A DNA stretch of 64,000 nucleotides from Centipeda infelix ATCC 43532 (GTDB taxonomy: Bacteria; Bacillota; Negativicutes; Selenomonadales; Selenomonadaceae). The stretch lies in the NCBI RefSeq assembly GCF_000234095.1, contig NZ_JH376797.1, positions 384,493-448,492 on the forward strand, in the 5' to 3' direction. The notes beneath the pieces were generated by a model that had not been told where the DNA came from, made no database searches, and was given only the letters and a program-made list of their open reading frames with translations. How positions within the stretch are numbered: the first letter of the stretch is position 1; each line of letters starts with the position of its first letter. The translations under genes were made by a program, and so were the position numbers. This document shows positions 43,245 to 51,799 of this stretch, one piece after another.

Positions 43245-44960
43245 ATGATGAAGCAAAAAATCCAAGCGTTATATCCTCACATACCGCTCGGAATGGCACT
43301 CATGCTGGTTATCGTTCTATTTGCGGATAGCAGTGTGGCATCTGCCGCAGGATTCAGCTCAGATATTGGTCTCAAAGCCGGAGACGGATCCTTTCAGAAC
43401 AATCTTACGACCATTACCAACGGGATGTTTACGGCGGCGCGAATTATATCAACCATCATGATCGCACTCGCAGGGCTTATGATCGTATTCAATGTCGAGT
43501 CTGCGAATAAGACGACATGGAATATTATCCTCGGCATCGGTCTTGCGCTGAACTTTGGTACCGTCCTCATGGGGGTATACGGTGGATACGTTGGAGCCGG
43601 CGGTGATCAGGCGGCATTTGAGTATAAAATGCATGTCGATGCTGATAAGAACAGCAAATGGTATGACTTCCTGCAGCCCTTTACACGGACATATATTGAT
43701 TATACAAAATCCGGGGCTGTTGCCATCATACCGGTTGCAGGAAAGCTGCTCATCGTATTGACCGCGATCTCTGCATCCATCAAAGTTTCGCTGGATCTCA
43801 TCAGCGGAGATAAGATGAAATTCCTTGTCCAGACACTCCTCGAGACAGGGTTCTATCTCTTCCTCATCCTGAACTGGTATGGGCATGGAATTGACATCAT
43901 GGGCAGCCTCTGCAACGGGTTTGAATCCATCGGCTATCATGCGGGAGGGTATACATCGGCAGATGGGGCACGCGGCAATTCTCTCATCGAGAATGCTGTC
44001 GCAATGTTCTCTACCGGCTATGGTGCTGCAGAAAAGGCATTTTCCATTTGGTCTCCCATTTCTTCACTTGTGACAATACTTTGCCTGGTGGTCATGTTCA
44101 TCCTGCTCCTTCTCGCCGGCCTAGAACTTCTCATGGCGAAGATCGAGTTTTTCACCATGGCGATGATCACCATTCCTCTGATTCCGTTCGTTGCACTTCC
44201 GCAGACGAAGTTCCTCTTTGAGAGGGCATTAGGGGCAATGTTCAACCTTGCCATCAAAGTCTCAGTCATTTCATTTCTCGCGGCAATGTCCAGTAAAATC
44301 CTTACGGACTACTGCGAGGAGTTCGCGAAGATCGCAACAGATGAAAGCTCCGGTGGAATTATCGGCAATATGCCGGTACTTATCCAGATGGTGGTCGTGA
44401 GCTTCCTACTGTATCTTCTCATCAAGAAGATTCCGGAACTCGTACAGGGGCTTCTCAGCGGTTCTCCATCGCTTTCCAGTGCAAGCATGACGCAGACGGC
44501 AAAGAATGTGACATCGACCGCAGTTGCCGCCGGTGCTGCAGTCGCATCCGGAGGCGCAAGCGTCGCAGGAAATATGGCACAAGCTGCTGCAAGCAGCTAT
44601 GGCGCAGGTGGTGCTGCTGGTGGAGGTGGTATTGCCGGCCTTGCCCGCGCTGGAATGAGTGCCATGAATACTGGGGCAGGTATGATGATGTCTGCCGCTG
44701 GACAAGGGCTATCTGAATCTATGGGAAAAAGCACTGTAGGGCGAGCTGTCAATGCAGGAAGAGCAGCTGCTCAACGCTATTTTGGAGCAGGCGGAAATCA
44801 GCAAGCCCCCACAGCAACTGGTCTTGCAATGACTGGCGCACAAAGCATCAAAGCAGGTGCACAAAGCGTAGGTAAAAATATAGCAACGGGAGTTCGTGGT
44901 GCAGCGTCTGTTGCAAGTGACGTCGTAAAAGATATTGCAAAATACTCACCAATCAAGTAA
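43245..44960 (+). CDS. trbL: VirB6/TrbL polytopic protein
   Basis: 571 residues. A signal-like N-terminus is followed by about six membrane helices between residues 50 and 400 (IISTIMIALAGLMIVFN, ILCLVVMFILLLLAGLELLM, MVVVSFLLYLLIKKIPELVQ). It ends with a long Gly/Ala-rich tail typical of TrbL. It is an inner-membrane channel component. ATG 43245 follows GGGAG. Confidence 0.88.
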   Translation: MMKQKIQALYPHIPLGMALMLVIVLFADSSVASAAGFSSDIGLKAGDGSFQNNLTTITNGMFTAARIISTIMIALAGLMIVFNVESANKTTWNIILGIGLALNFGTVLMGVYGGYVGAGGDQAAFEYKMHVDADKNSKWYDFLQPFTRTYIDYTKSGAVAIIPVAGKLLIVLTAISASIKVSLDLISGDKMKFLVQTLLETGFYLFLILNWYGHGIDIMGSLCNGFESIGYHAGGYTSADGARGNSLIENAVAMFSTGYGAAEKAFSIWSPISSLVTILCLVVMFILLLLAGLELLMAKIEFFTMAMITIPLIPFVALPQTKFLFERALGAMFNLAIKVSVISFLAAMSSKILTDYCEEFAKIATDESSGGIIGNMPVLIQMVVVSFLLYLLIKKIPELVQGLLSGSPSLSSASMTQTAKNVTSTAVAAGAAVASGGASVAGNMAQAAASSYGAGGAAGGGGIAGLARAGMSAMNTGAGMMMSAAGQGLSESMGKSTVGRAVNAGRAAAQRYFGAGGNQQAPTATGLAMTGAQSIKAGAQSVGKNIATGVRGAASVASDVVKDIAKYSPIK

Positions 44961-44963
44961 AAC

Positions 44964-45000
44964 AAGGCTTCTCAATCCACCAACCGGATTGAGAAGCCTT
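44964..45000. terminator. bidirectional terminator
   Basis: A 15-base stem, AAGGCTTCTCAATCC (44964-44978) with GGATTGAGAAGCCTT (44986-45000), between the convergent trbL and 45003 genes. Confidence 0.85.
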
Positions 45001-45002
45001 AT

Positions 45003-45395
45003 TTATCTTGCTAGAGCTGATTTCTTTGCGATTTCTGCAATGAGCTCATTCTGCTTTTCATATTCTTTTTTGAGTTCATCATATCGCTCTTTAAGCTCTT
45101 CATATCGCCCTTCCAGCTCATGTAATTTAGAGGTGTCTTCTTGGTGAAGGTATATTGAGCCTAGCATTGTTGTCAATTTAGGTGCATATTGACTCATAAT
45201 GCGATCAATATCTGTTGTTGCAAAGAACTTTATTAGATTGGAAAAATCGACTGTACCAGAGTCTCCTTTTTCAATATAATCGCGGATTTCTTTTTCTTTT
45301 TTTTGTCGGCGTTTTTCGGCCTCTTGCTGTTCAATGATCTTCCCGCGCTCATTACACTCATCATTCCACTGTTTCAAACTGGAAAAGATACCCAT
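45003..45395 (-). CDS. coiled-coil hypothetical protein
   Basis: 130 residues from ATG 45395, preceded by AGGAG. Two charged helical regions (ERGKIIEQQEAEKRRQKKEK and LEGRYEELKERYDELKKEYE) flank a middle domain. No family recognised. It follows the HicB-like gene by 37 bases in the same direction and is probably in its operon. Confidence 0.6.
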   Translation of the reverse strand: MGIFSSLKQWNDECNERGKIIEQQEAEKRRQKKEKEIRDYIEKGDSGTVDFSNLIKFFATTDIDRIMSQYAPKLTTMLGSIYLHQEDTSKLHELEGRYEELKERYDELKKEYEKQNELIAEIAKKSALAR

Positions 45396-45432
45396 GTGAA
45401 TCACTCTCCTTGTATGTGGCATTCATATAATC

Positions 45433-45798
45433 TCAAGATAACACGTCATTTTGGGGGGAATAGAGCGGCTCGTAGGCTGTGAGGATATGCTCAACAAGTC
45501 GGTTGAGATTCACACCTGTTTGTATTGCGTGGATTGCCAGTGCCCGATGTAGTGCAGGGGTGATACGGATGTTGAAGCTGCCCTTATACGGAGTTTCCGG
45601 GGTAACGTGATTGATGCTGCATTGTTCAAGATACTGATCGACCGCTTGATGAAAGTTTTTGACCAGCTCGTCAGCACTGACCGCCTGATAGGTGACTTTT
45701 TCCTGTATGCCGAGAACCCGTCCGTAGAGCACACCGTCTGTCTCCGAGATCTCTAGGGAGCCGATGTATTCCTTATATCGTAGAATATTCTTCATCAT
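45433..45798 (-). CDS. HicB-like / ribbon-helix-helix regulator
   Basis: 121 residues. The N-terminal part is a HicB-like fold (YIGSLEISETDGVLYGRVLG, YQAVSADELVKNFHQAVDQY). The C-terminal part is a ribbon-helix-helix (GSFNIRITPALHRALAIHAI, then QTGVNLNRLVEHIL). No HicA toxin gene is adjacent. Its promoter overlaps a GCAACT-N6-AGTTGC palindrome also present before the methylase-helicase gene, so it probably regulates both. Confidence 0.75.
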   Translation of the reverse strand: MMKNILRYKEYIGSLEISETDGVLYGRVLGIQEKVTYQAVSADELVKNFHQAVDQYLEQCSINHVTPETPYKGSFNIRITPALHRALAIHAIQTGVNLNRLVEHILTAYEPLYSPQNDVLS

Positions 45799-45816
45799 TT
45801 ACCTCCATCCTTTTTT

Positions 45817-45859
45817 ATTTTACAAGATTCCTCTGGAGAACGCAACTATATATAGTTGC
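45817..45859 (-). promoter_or_regulatory. promoter and operator of the HicB-like gene
   Basis: On the minus strand TTGCGT (45840-45845), 17 bases, TAAAAT (45817-45822). The operator GCAACT-ATATAT-AGTTGC (45842-45859) overlaps the -35 box. Confidence 0.7.
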
Positions 45860-45870
45860 TCATGTTAAAT

Positions 45871-45912
45871 GAAAAATGATAGGAATTTTAAGCAGCCGTT
45901 TCGCGGTAGGAT
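45871..45912 (+). promoter_or_regulatory. transfer-type promoter 9
   Basis: GAAAAATGATAGGA (AGGA 45881-45884), 22 bases, TAGGAT 45907-45912. The operator at 45842-45859 lies just upstream. Confidence 0.6.
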
Positions 45913-45943
45913 AGAAGCATATAATTACGAGAGGATTGCAGAT

Positions 45944-47893
45944 ATGAGATCAAAGTACGTTTTGTTGTTGATCGTCCTTGTTATACAGATGGTTGCGGCA
46001 GTTGGAAGTGCGGCAGGTTTATCACCTATGGACGCGCCTCTACACGGGCATGAAATTGAAGTGACAAGTGGGTTCACTCCACGCCGTGTGCACCCCCTTT
46101 CAGGAGAGGTACGTCAACACAACGGAATAGATATTGGTGGAGATGCACATGAAGCCGTTTATGCTGTGGCAGATGGAACGGTAATCTTAGCGAGATATGA
46201 GTCCAGTTTTGATGGATGGGTCATCATTGAGCATACGGCATCAGACGGCAGTAAATATCAAACATGGTACGGCGATCTTGACCCAAATGACGGGTATCTT
46301 CCTGCCAATACCATTATGAACAGCGTCGAAAATCATGTGCGAAAGGGGCAGTTGATCGGATATTTAGCGTGGGGAAAAACAGCTGTCTCAACGGGTCCTC
46401 ATTTGCATTTTGAGGTACGCATAAATGATACACCAATCAGCCCCGCGCTCTATCATCCCTATGCTCCGTGGCTTCCTGCCAACGCGACGGATGAAGGTCT
46501 TGATATGAGTCAGAAAAGCAGAGGAATGGTCTGGGATGCTGCATTTGCGTTTATGGATCCCGTAAAGAAAGCGATTGATACAGTCGCACTGGCCTGTACG
46601 AAAGCGGTGGATCTTCTCAAAGGTATTATCAAATATACGATTGCAATTCTGATGACCATAGACCTTGCAATAACGTATATTCTGCTTTCTGTAGATCGGG
46701 ACAAGGGACAGGAGCCGAATTTCAGCATATTCAAGTTGCTGGCACTCAAAATGCTGCTGTATTTGCTACTCTTCTATGTCATTACCTCATGGGGAGCTTT
46801 CGTCATCAATTCATCGAGAGACCTATTTGTCGGTTTTGGGGCATCGACCAGCGGTCTTGATATAACGCAAGCAAAACAACTGTTGGTGGATCCGACCTCA
46901 CTGGTCACGAAAGGTGCGCAGATTATTGAACCGATCTTTACCGTCTTAAATGAAACCGATGCGGGAGGTCTGGACTGGCTGGCCAAAATTGCATCAGGCG
47001 CAGTGGCAGTCATTTTCCTCATCATTATTTTTGGATCGTTCCTTCTTTTTGCCTTTGAGATCATCATGGCGTACCTCGAGTTTTACCTCATTGCCGTATT
47101 TGGCTTGGCCAACTTTGTTTTTGCCGGCGTTAAATGGTCACGGCGATTTGCAGAAAATGGTATGAATGGAATTTTCAGTGCCTCTATCAAGTTGTTTTTC
47201 TTCTGCTTCTTTGCTGCTATGCTGCAATCCGTAATGACAACAATGGTCGTAGATGATCTGATCCGAATCAAGACCGTACCGATTCAGGAGGCTGTTGGGA
47301 ATCCAAATGGAAACTTCGGCGGCCGTGAAGGGATTGACATGGTTGTTGAGGCGATTCGGCGTGTAGAGACAGGGGGACAAGATCATCCATTTCAAACGCC
47401 ATCACAAGACGGTTGGGGCTACGGAGCGTATCAGATCAGTTACGAATACTGGGATGTATGGTGTCAACGTGCCGGTTTTGAACCACCGCCGATGCCGTGG
47501 GGGGATGATTCTGAGGCTTGGTCTAGTCCAGGGTATCAGTCCAAACCCTACAGTGGATCGTGGGAGGATAAGTTTCCTCCAGCGACAACACCGTGGCCGG
47601 AAAATGTTCAGACAGCCGTGGCAAAACATCATTTGCTCGAACTTTATGATGCAAATGGAAGCTGGGAAAAGGCGGCCGGCGCATGGAATGGTGATCGTAG
47701 CGGCGGTTACTGGCGAAAGGTTGTCACTGCCTCAGATTCGATTCAAAAAACACAACACACACTCCAGATCATCATACTGTTAAAGCTCGCTATGATCTGC
47801 ATCCTGTTCGTATTTATGGGAGATAAGCTGTCACAGCTGATTATCAAGCAGTTCGGTATAAGCAATGGCTTCAAGTTCTTACCAGGCACATGA
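45944..47893 (+). CDS. M23 peptidase - VirB6-like - transglycosylase fusion
   Basis: 649 residues from ATG 45944. A signal segment (YVLLLIVLVIQMVAAVGSAA) precedes an M23 domain (HNGIDIGGDAHEAVYAVADG, TGPHLHFEVR). About six membrane helices follow (residues 215-450) in a VirB6/TrbL-like layout. After them comes a lysozyme/transglycosylase-like domain (EAIRRVETGGQDHPF, WGYGAYQISYEYW, KAAGAWNGD), then a last hydrophobic helix (IIILLKLAMICILFVFMG). The longer frame to 45869 runs into the promoter and was rejected. It may position two wall-cutting activities at the channel. Confidence 0.75.
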   Translation: MRSKYVLLLIVLVIQMVAAVGSAAGLSPMDAPLHGHEIEVTSGFTPRRVHPLSGEVRQHNGIDIGGDAHEAVYAVADGTVILARYESSFDGWVIIEHTASDGSKYQTWYGDLDPNDGYLPANTIMNSVENHVRKGQLIGYLAWGKTAVSTGPHLHFEVRINDTPISPALYHPYAPWLPANATDEGLDMSQKSRGMVWDAAFAFMDPVKKAIDTVALACTKAVDLLKGIIKYTIAILMTIDLAITYILLSVDRDKGQEPNFSIFKLLALKMLLYLLLFYVITSWGAFVINSSRDLFVGFGASTSGLDITQAKQLLVDPTSLVTKGAQIIEPIFTVLNETDAGGLDWLAKIASGAVAVIFLIIIFGSFLLFAFEIIMAYLEFYLIAVFGLANFVFAGVKWSRRFAENGMNGIFSASIKLFFFCFFAAMLQSVMTTMVVDDLIRIKTVPIQEAVGNPNGNFGGREGIDMVVEAIRRVETGGQDHPFQTPSQDGWGYGAYQISYEYWDVWCQRAGFEPPPMPWGDDSEAWSSPGYQSKPYSGSWEDKFPPATTPWPENVQTAVAKHHLLELYDANGSWEKAAGAWNGDRSGGYWRKVVTASDSIQKTQHTLQIIILLKLAMICILFVFMGDKLSQLIIKQFGISNGFKFLPGT

Positions 47894-47909
47894 GAAAGGA
47901 GATTTTTGT

Positions 47910-48794
47910 ATGAAACGCTTTTCCAACACTTCAAAGAAAGCCGTGGTGGTCTTGTGCGTTCTTTCCTTTGGATTTGCTGCGCCATCACTTAGGGTCGCCT
48001 ATGCATGGTCGATTCCCGGGGTTACAGAACCCTTTGATCCTCCGAATTATTACAGCCCAACAAGTATTTCGTGGCCGGACAGTGCACCGTCCCCATTCGC
48101 ATTGAAAGATCTGGCTGCGCAAGGCGGCTTGGTATATGACTATACTCGTCATATCAAGAGCATCCTGTACGGGACAAAGTTCGTTGCGTGGCTCGAAAAG
48201 CTGTTGGCCAAACTTGGGATAGAGGAGACACAGGCCAAACATCTATCCAACGAACAGAAACAGCAGAGTATGGGGGACATCCAAGGTCTGCAAACTTCCG
48301 TACAGAAAAACCAGGAAAAAATTGACTTGAACCCTCCAGCCTTTGACCGGAAATACGATGATGGTATTCCTGGCAAAAAACTGGATTACAGGGAAGTGTC
48401 TAAGTTTTTGTCGGATACATTTGCAACAGCCACACAGCATACAGTCAATCGCTATCGCAACATGGACAACATCATGCAAACTCTGCAAACAGCATTACAG
48501 AACTCCAATCATGCTGTGGGTGAAACACAGGCACTGCAATCCGCTGCAGTTATTGAGTCAATCAAGCAAGCGGCCATCGCGGATCTGAGTACCGCAATAA
48601 GCGATCAGATACAGATACGCAATGTTCGGCATATGCAGGAAAATGCCGATACGCAGCAGCAAGCAGAGCAACAGCTAAACGGAACATATCATCTTCTCAA
48701 CCCTGGTGATCCAAATGACTTGGTCATGCTGCAATCCTATGAAGCAGATACAGGCTATCAGTCCTATAAATCAAAACCAATGCCTGATTTTTAA
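47910..48794 (+). CDS. second VirB5/TrbJ-like protein
   Basis: 294 residues from ATG 47910, after GAAAGGAG. Signal peptide (cut after AYA), then a TrbJ-like helical body: LVYDYTRHIKSILYGTKFVA, NIMQTLQTALQNSNHAVGET, IESIKQAAIADLSTAISDQI. It pairs with the fusion protein upstream as trbJ pairs with trbL at 42439-44960. Confidence 0.65.
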   Translation: MKRFSNTSKKAVVVLCVLSFGFAAPSLRVAYAWSIPGVTEPFDPPNYYSPTSISWPDSAPSPFALKDLAAQGGLVYDYTRHIKSILYGTKFVAWLEKLLAKLGIEETQAKHLSNEQKQQSMGDIQGLQTSVQKNQEKIDLNPPAFDRKYDDGIPGKKLDYREVSKFLSDTFATATQHTVNRYRNMDNIMQTLQTALQNSNHAVGETQALQSAAVIESIKQAAIADLSTAISDQIQIRNVRHMQENADTQQQAEQQLNGTYHLLNPGDPNDLVMLQSYEADTGYQSYKSKPMPDF

Positions 48795-48811
48795 GTCATT
48801 GTCTATGATTG

Positions 48812-48851
48812 CTAAATCATAGGATTTCAGAATGCATTATCTCGCTATACT
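48812..48851 (+). promoter_or_regulatory. transfer-type promoter 10
   Basis: CTAAATCATAGGA (AGGA 48821-48824), 21 bases, TATACT 48846-48851. Confidence 0.6.
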
Positions 48852-48872
48852 GATAAAAAAGGAGGCGATGAT

Positions 48873-50783
48873 ATGCCGGATGAAGCAAACAATATAGTTC
48901 AACTGGATAAAAATGTTCAATACGATCTTCGGAATGACACGCTGCGGATCGAGCGACAGTATCTCCATTGCGTCCAGGTTGTCTTGCGGAGCGATTCTCT
49001 AGGCGAAAGAGAACGCCCCCAGGCAAAGAGCGCGTTCATCGGCGGTGCTGTCATGGAACTGGATCTTCGCCCCGAAGGGAACAAGGCGATCCTCCGTACC
49101 GCACAAGGGGAGAAAACGATCTCCATTATTGGCAGCAAGATTGAACCAAATCGTACACTGATCGGGAAAAAGAGAAATATAATTGAAATTGGGGAAATCC
49201 TTAGAAACCACTTGGTGGGCAAGGAAGCTCTACGGACATTTCTTCGTTCTCCGCCGCAGGAGAGAGATTCGCTCATCGTTTCCTATCTGGACAGTATTGT
49301 CCACAGACTTGCCCAGGAAGCCCGCCTTCTTCAACCGGAGTCAAGTGTCACGGAAGAAATGAAGATGCTGCAGCAGCGGGAGGATTTTGCCTACGGAAAG
49401 GATTATACCAGCCTGTATGATCCTGTCATATATGTGCCCCAGAAAGAGCAGGGGCTCGATGTTGAGGCGCACACAGAGAAGGAAATGCGCCCATCCGCGC
49501 GTGCGCAAAGGAGGAGCAACATGAAGAGTGAGTGGTTTGTATCAAGCAACCCGATCGACCCTGTCGCGGGTGTAATGATATATCAGGCACAACGTAAGAA
49601 GGACGTGGATGCCGTCGACTACAGTGGAAACCGCGAAGAAGCGGGTCAGTGGTTTAAGGACAAAGCGAAAGCGCAGGAAATCGTCGACAAGTTGAACGCG
49701 GCAGAGCAGGAACGCGGTGAGGCGCTTACGGCAAAGGAAGCACAGGCAATCGCCAACAGTCTTAACACGGAGGAACAGCGCAAGGAAGCCGGCAAAGAGG
49801 CACCACAGGCAACGGAAGCGCAGGGAGAAAAGAAGCAGCCGGAAAAGAAGACGACAAAAGAGCTGGTCAGTGAGGCAAGCAAAGATTTCAGTGCCCTTAT
49901 GGAAAAGGCACACGCAGATGGCAAGGCTGTTTGGCAAATGACCAGCGAAGATCGGAGCCATCTTCGCGCTCCTGTTCTTGTGTATAAGGACAAAGAGGGA
50001 AACGACAAGTCGTTCTACCCGCCGGTCGCCAATATGCTTCCAGCCGTCCAGCATCAGTTGGAAATTGGGAGCAAAGATCCTCGCTGGATCCCGGCAAAAG
50101 AGGCGGGGGCGAATCCGGATATTGCCATCCGTAAGGGGGCAAAAGCTGTGACCTTTGTCCTTTTCACAAAGGATAAAGAGCCGTATACAAAAAAATTCTT
50201 CAATATGGCAGATCTATCCGGGAAAGGCGTTCCCGCGCTTTCTCCTTCCCCCGATCTGCGTCGTGATGTATATCTGCATGATATGATCGACTATCTCGCC
50301 CGTCGGGCAGAGCGCGGTACATTCAAAGACAGCAACTACTTCATGATGTTTATGGACGCAAAGGAAGCAGCGAACAAGAGCTATCAAGCAAAAAAAGAAG
50401 TCTATGATTTCTCCAATCTGGATTACGAAACCTATATGAAGGCTCGTCTCGAAGCTCATCGGCGTTTGGATGCCATCTTGAAGGCAGATATTCAGACACC
50501 TGTGCCGGAAAAAGACTATGAGAAGACGTTTATTCAGCTGCTTGCCAAGGAGGTTCGTCAGCCCTCCAAGACAACAAACTATGTCATCCGGGCGGCGAGG
50601 AAGGCTCTGAATGAATTGAAGTGGCAGGAGAGCCACGTCAAGGCCGCAATCAAATCCTTTGTGCCGGAGGCTGCATTTGACAGCTTGGCGCGAAATGGCA
50701 AAGCACCATCCAATACATTGCTGATCGTCGCTGTGAAGGGGATCGAACCTCAGAAAAAACAGGAACAGGCAACTGTGCGCTGA
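48873..50783 (+). CDS. ArdC-like protein with N-terminal unknown domain
   Basis: 636 residues after AAAGGAGG. Residues 1-210 are unrecognised. A Lys/Glu/Ala-rich linker (250-320) leads to a segment resembling the single-stranded-DNA-binding N-domain of ArdC (PRWIPAKEAGANPDIAIRKG, AKAVTFVLFTKD, KKFFNMADLSGKG). The C-terminus is helical. ArdC proteins protect incoming DNA from restriction and nucleases. The match is moderate. Confidence 0.55.
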   Translation: MPDEANNIVQLDKNVQYDLRNDTLRIERQYLHCVQVVLRSDSLGERERPQAKSAFIGGAVMELDLRPEGNKAILRTAQGEKTISIIGSKIEPNRTLIGKKRNIIEIGEILRNHLVGKEALRTFLRSPPQERDSLIVSYLDSIVHRLAQEARLLQPESSVTEEMKMLQQREDFAYGKDYTSLYDPVIYVPQKEQGLDVEAHTEKEMRPSARAQRRSNMKSEWFVSSNPIDPVAGVMIYQAQRKKDVDAVDYSGNREEAGQWFKDKAKAQEIVDKLNAAEQERGEALTAKEAQAIANSLNTEEQRKEAGKEAPQATEAQGEKKQPEKKTTKELVSEASKDFSALMEKAHADGKAVWQMTSEDRSHLRAPVLVYKDKEGNDKSFYPPVANMLPAVQHQLEIGSKDPRWIPAKEAGANPDIAIRKGAKAVTFVLFTKDKEPYTKKFFNMADLSGKGVPALSPSPDLRRDVYLHDMIDYLARRAERGTFKDSNYFMMFMDAKEAANKSYQAKKEVYDFSNLDYETYMKARLEAHRRLDAILKADIQTPVPEKDYEKTFIQLLAKEVRQPSKTTNYVIRAARKALNELKWQESHVKAAIKSFVPEAAFDSLARNGKAPSNTLLIVAVKGIEPQKKQEQATVR

Positions 50784-50797
50784 AAGGAGATGAAGTC

Positions 50798-50887
50798 ATG
50801 GCACCGATGACAGATGAAGAAATCTACGCCGTAATCTGTGGCGACATTGATGACCTTCCGGCAGATGATGACTTGCCGAAAGACTGA
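50798..50887 (+). CDS. 29-residue acidic peptide
   Basis: ATG 50798 after AAAGGAG encodes MAPMTDEEIYAVICGDIDDL plus nine residues. A good ribosome site and position in the operon suggest it is real. Function unknown; its charge would suit a small binding partner of the preceding protein. Confidence 0.45.
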   Translation: MAPMTDEEIYAVICGDIDDLPADDDLPKD

Positions 50888-50908
50888 AATTACAAGACAA
50901 AACGATGA

Positions 50909-50932
50909 AGCCTGCACAATGCGGGCTTTTTC
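50909..50932 (+). terminator. terminator of the ArdC-like operon
   Basis: AGCCTGC (50909-50915) pairs with GCGGGCT (50921-50927) with one wobble, followed by TTTTCT. Confidence 0.7.
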
Positions 50933-50967
50933 TATCGGTCTATGTATTTCGTGGGGAGGAGAGTACA

Positions 50968-51687
50968 TTGGAATACATTATTACAAACGAAACCATGGAT
51001 CTGTCGAACAATGAAGCGTATATGCTCATGACCTGCCTCACAAGGCGTAATATTGTCGCAAAGATGTACTATGGCGTTTGTTGCCGACAAAGTAACGAAA
51101 AGACATATTCTTTCGCTTGTATTAGAAAACTTTCCTTTTTTGATGATTTTTCTATACGAGTTGCCCGTCTCATGTTTTTAGAGCTGTTGGAAGATGTCGG
51201 CGCAGACTTTATCTTTGATAAAGAGCGGCTTGATCCGCAGGAAAAAGAAACCCTTCAAACGGTTGGCTACCCAGTTATCGAAGATGTAGTTATGGATGTA
51301 TTATGTGATGCTTACGATACACGCACGGCAATCTCTCATATGATGTTTGATATGCGTATGAATGGGGCAGATCATCAGGAAGATCAAAGACAGGCAATGA
51401 ATCACTTGATAGAGCTGTCTCAGACATTTAACGGAATCGGGCACGTCATCTCTTATCGCATCACACCAACTGCTCCGCAGTCAGCAAGAGCTGGCTATCG
51501 GAATGCACTGCAATCGTTTGAAGAACTGCACAACCGTGAAATGAAATCCTATGTCTTCGGCCTGGATTCCAAATCAGATGACACCCCGTTTACTCTTTCA
51601 TGGCTTGCACCTATTCATGATGTGCTAAACCAGGCAGAGAATGAACTTCATCGACGATTATCAAATATCAAAGACATGGATGTATAG
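50968..51687 (+). CDS. hypothetical protein
   Basis: 239 residues. TTG 50968 is used because GGGGAGGA lies seven bases upstream and the longer frame crosses a terminator. No family recognised. Features: a Cys pair in YYGVCCRQSNEK and a helical middle (LIELSQTFNGIGHVISYRIT). Soluble. Confidence 0.6.
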   Translation: MEYIITNETMDLSNNEAYMLMTCLTRRNIVAKMYYGVCCRQSNEKTYSFACIRKLSFFDDFSIRVARLMFLELLEDVGADFIFDKERLDPQEKETLQTVGYPVIEDVVMDVLCDAYDTRTAISHMMFDMRMNGADHQEDQRQAMNHLIELSQTFNGIGHVISYRITPTAPQSARAGYRNALQSFEELHNREMKSYVFGLDSKSDDTPFTLSWLAPIHDVLNQAENELHRRLSNIKDMDV

Positions 51688-51721
51688 GAAGTATGGTGAA
51701 AGTTTTATCTGTCTGTTTATG

Positions 51722-51761
51722 CAAAAAGACAAGAAATATCACACGATTGAGGAAGTATACT
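51722..51761 (+). promoter_or_regulatory. transfer-type promoter 11
   Basis: CAAAAAGACAAGA (AAGA 51731-51734), 21 bases, TATACT 51756-51761. Confidence 0.6.
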
Positions 51762-51799
51762 ATTTTATGTGAAATAACATTCTCAAAGGAGTGCTTCCC

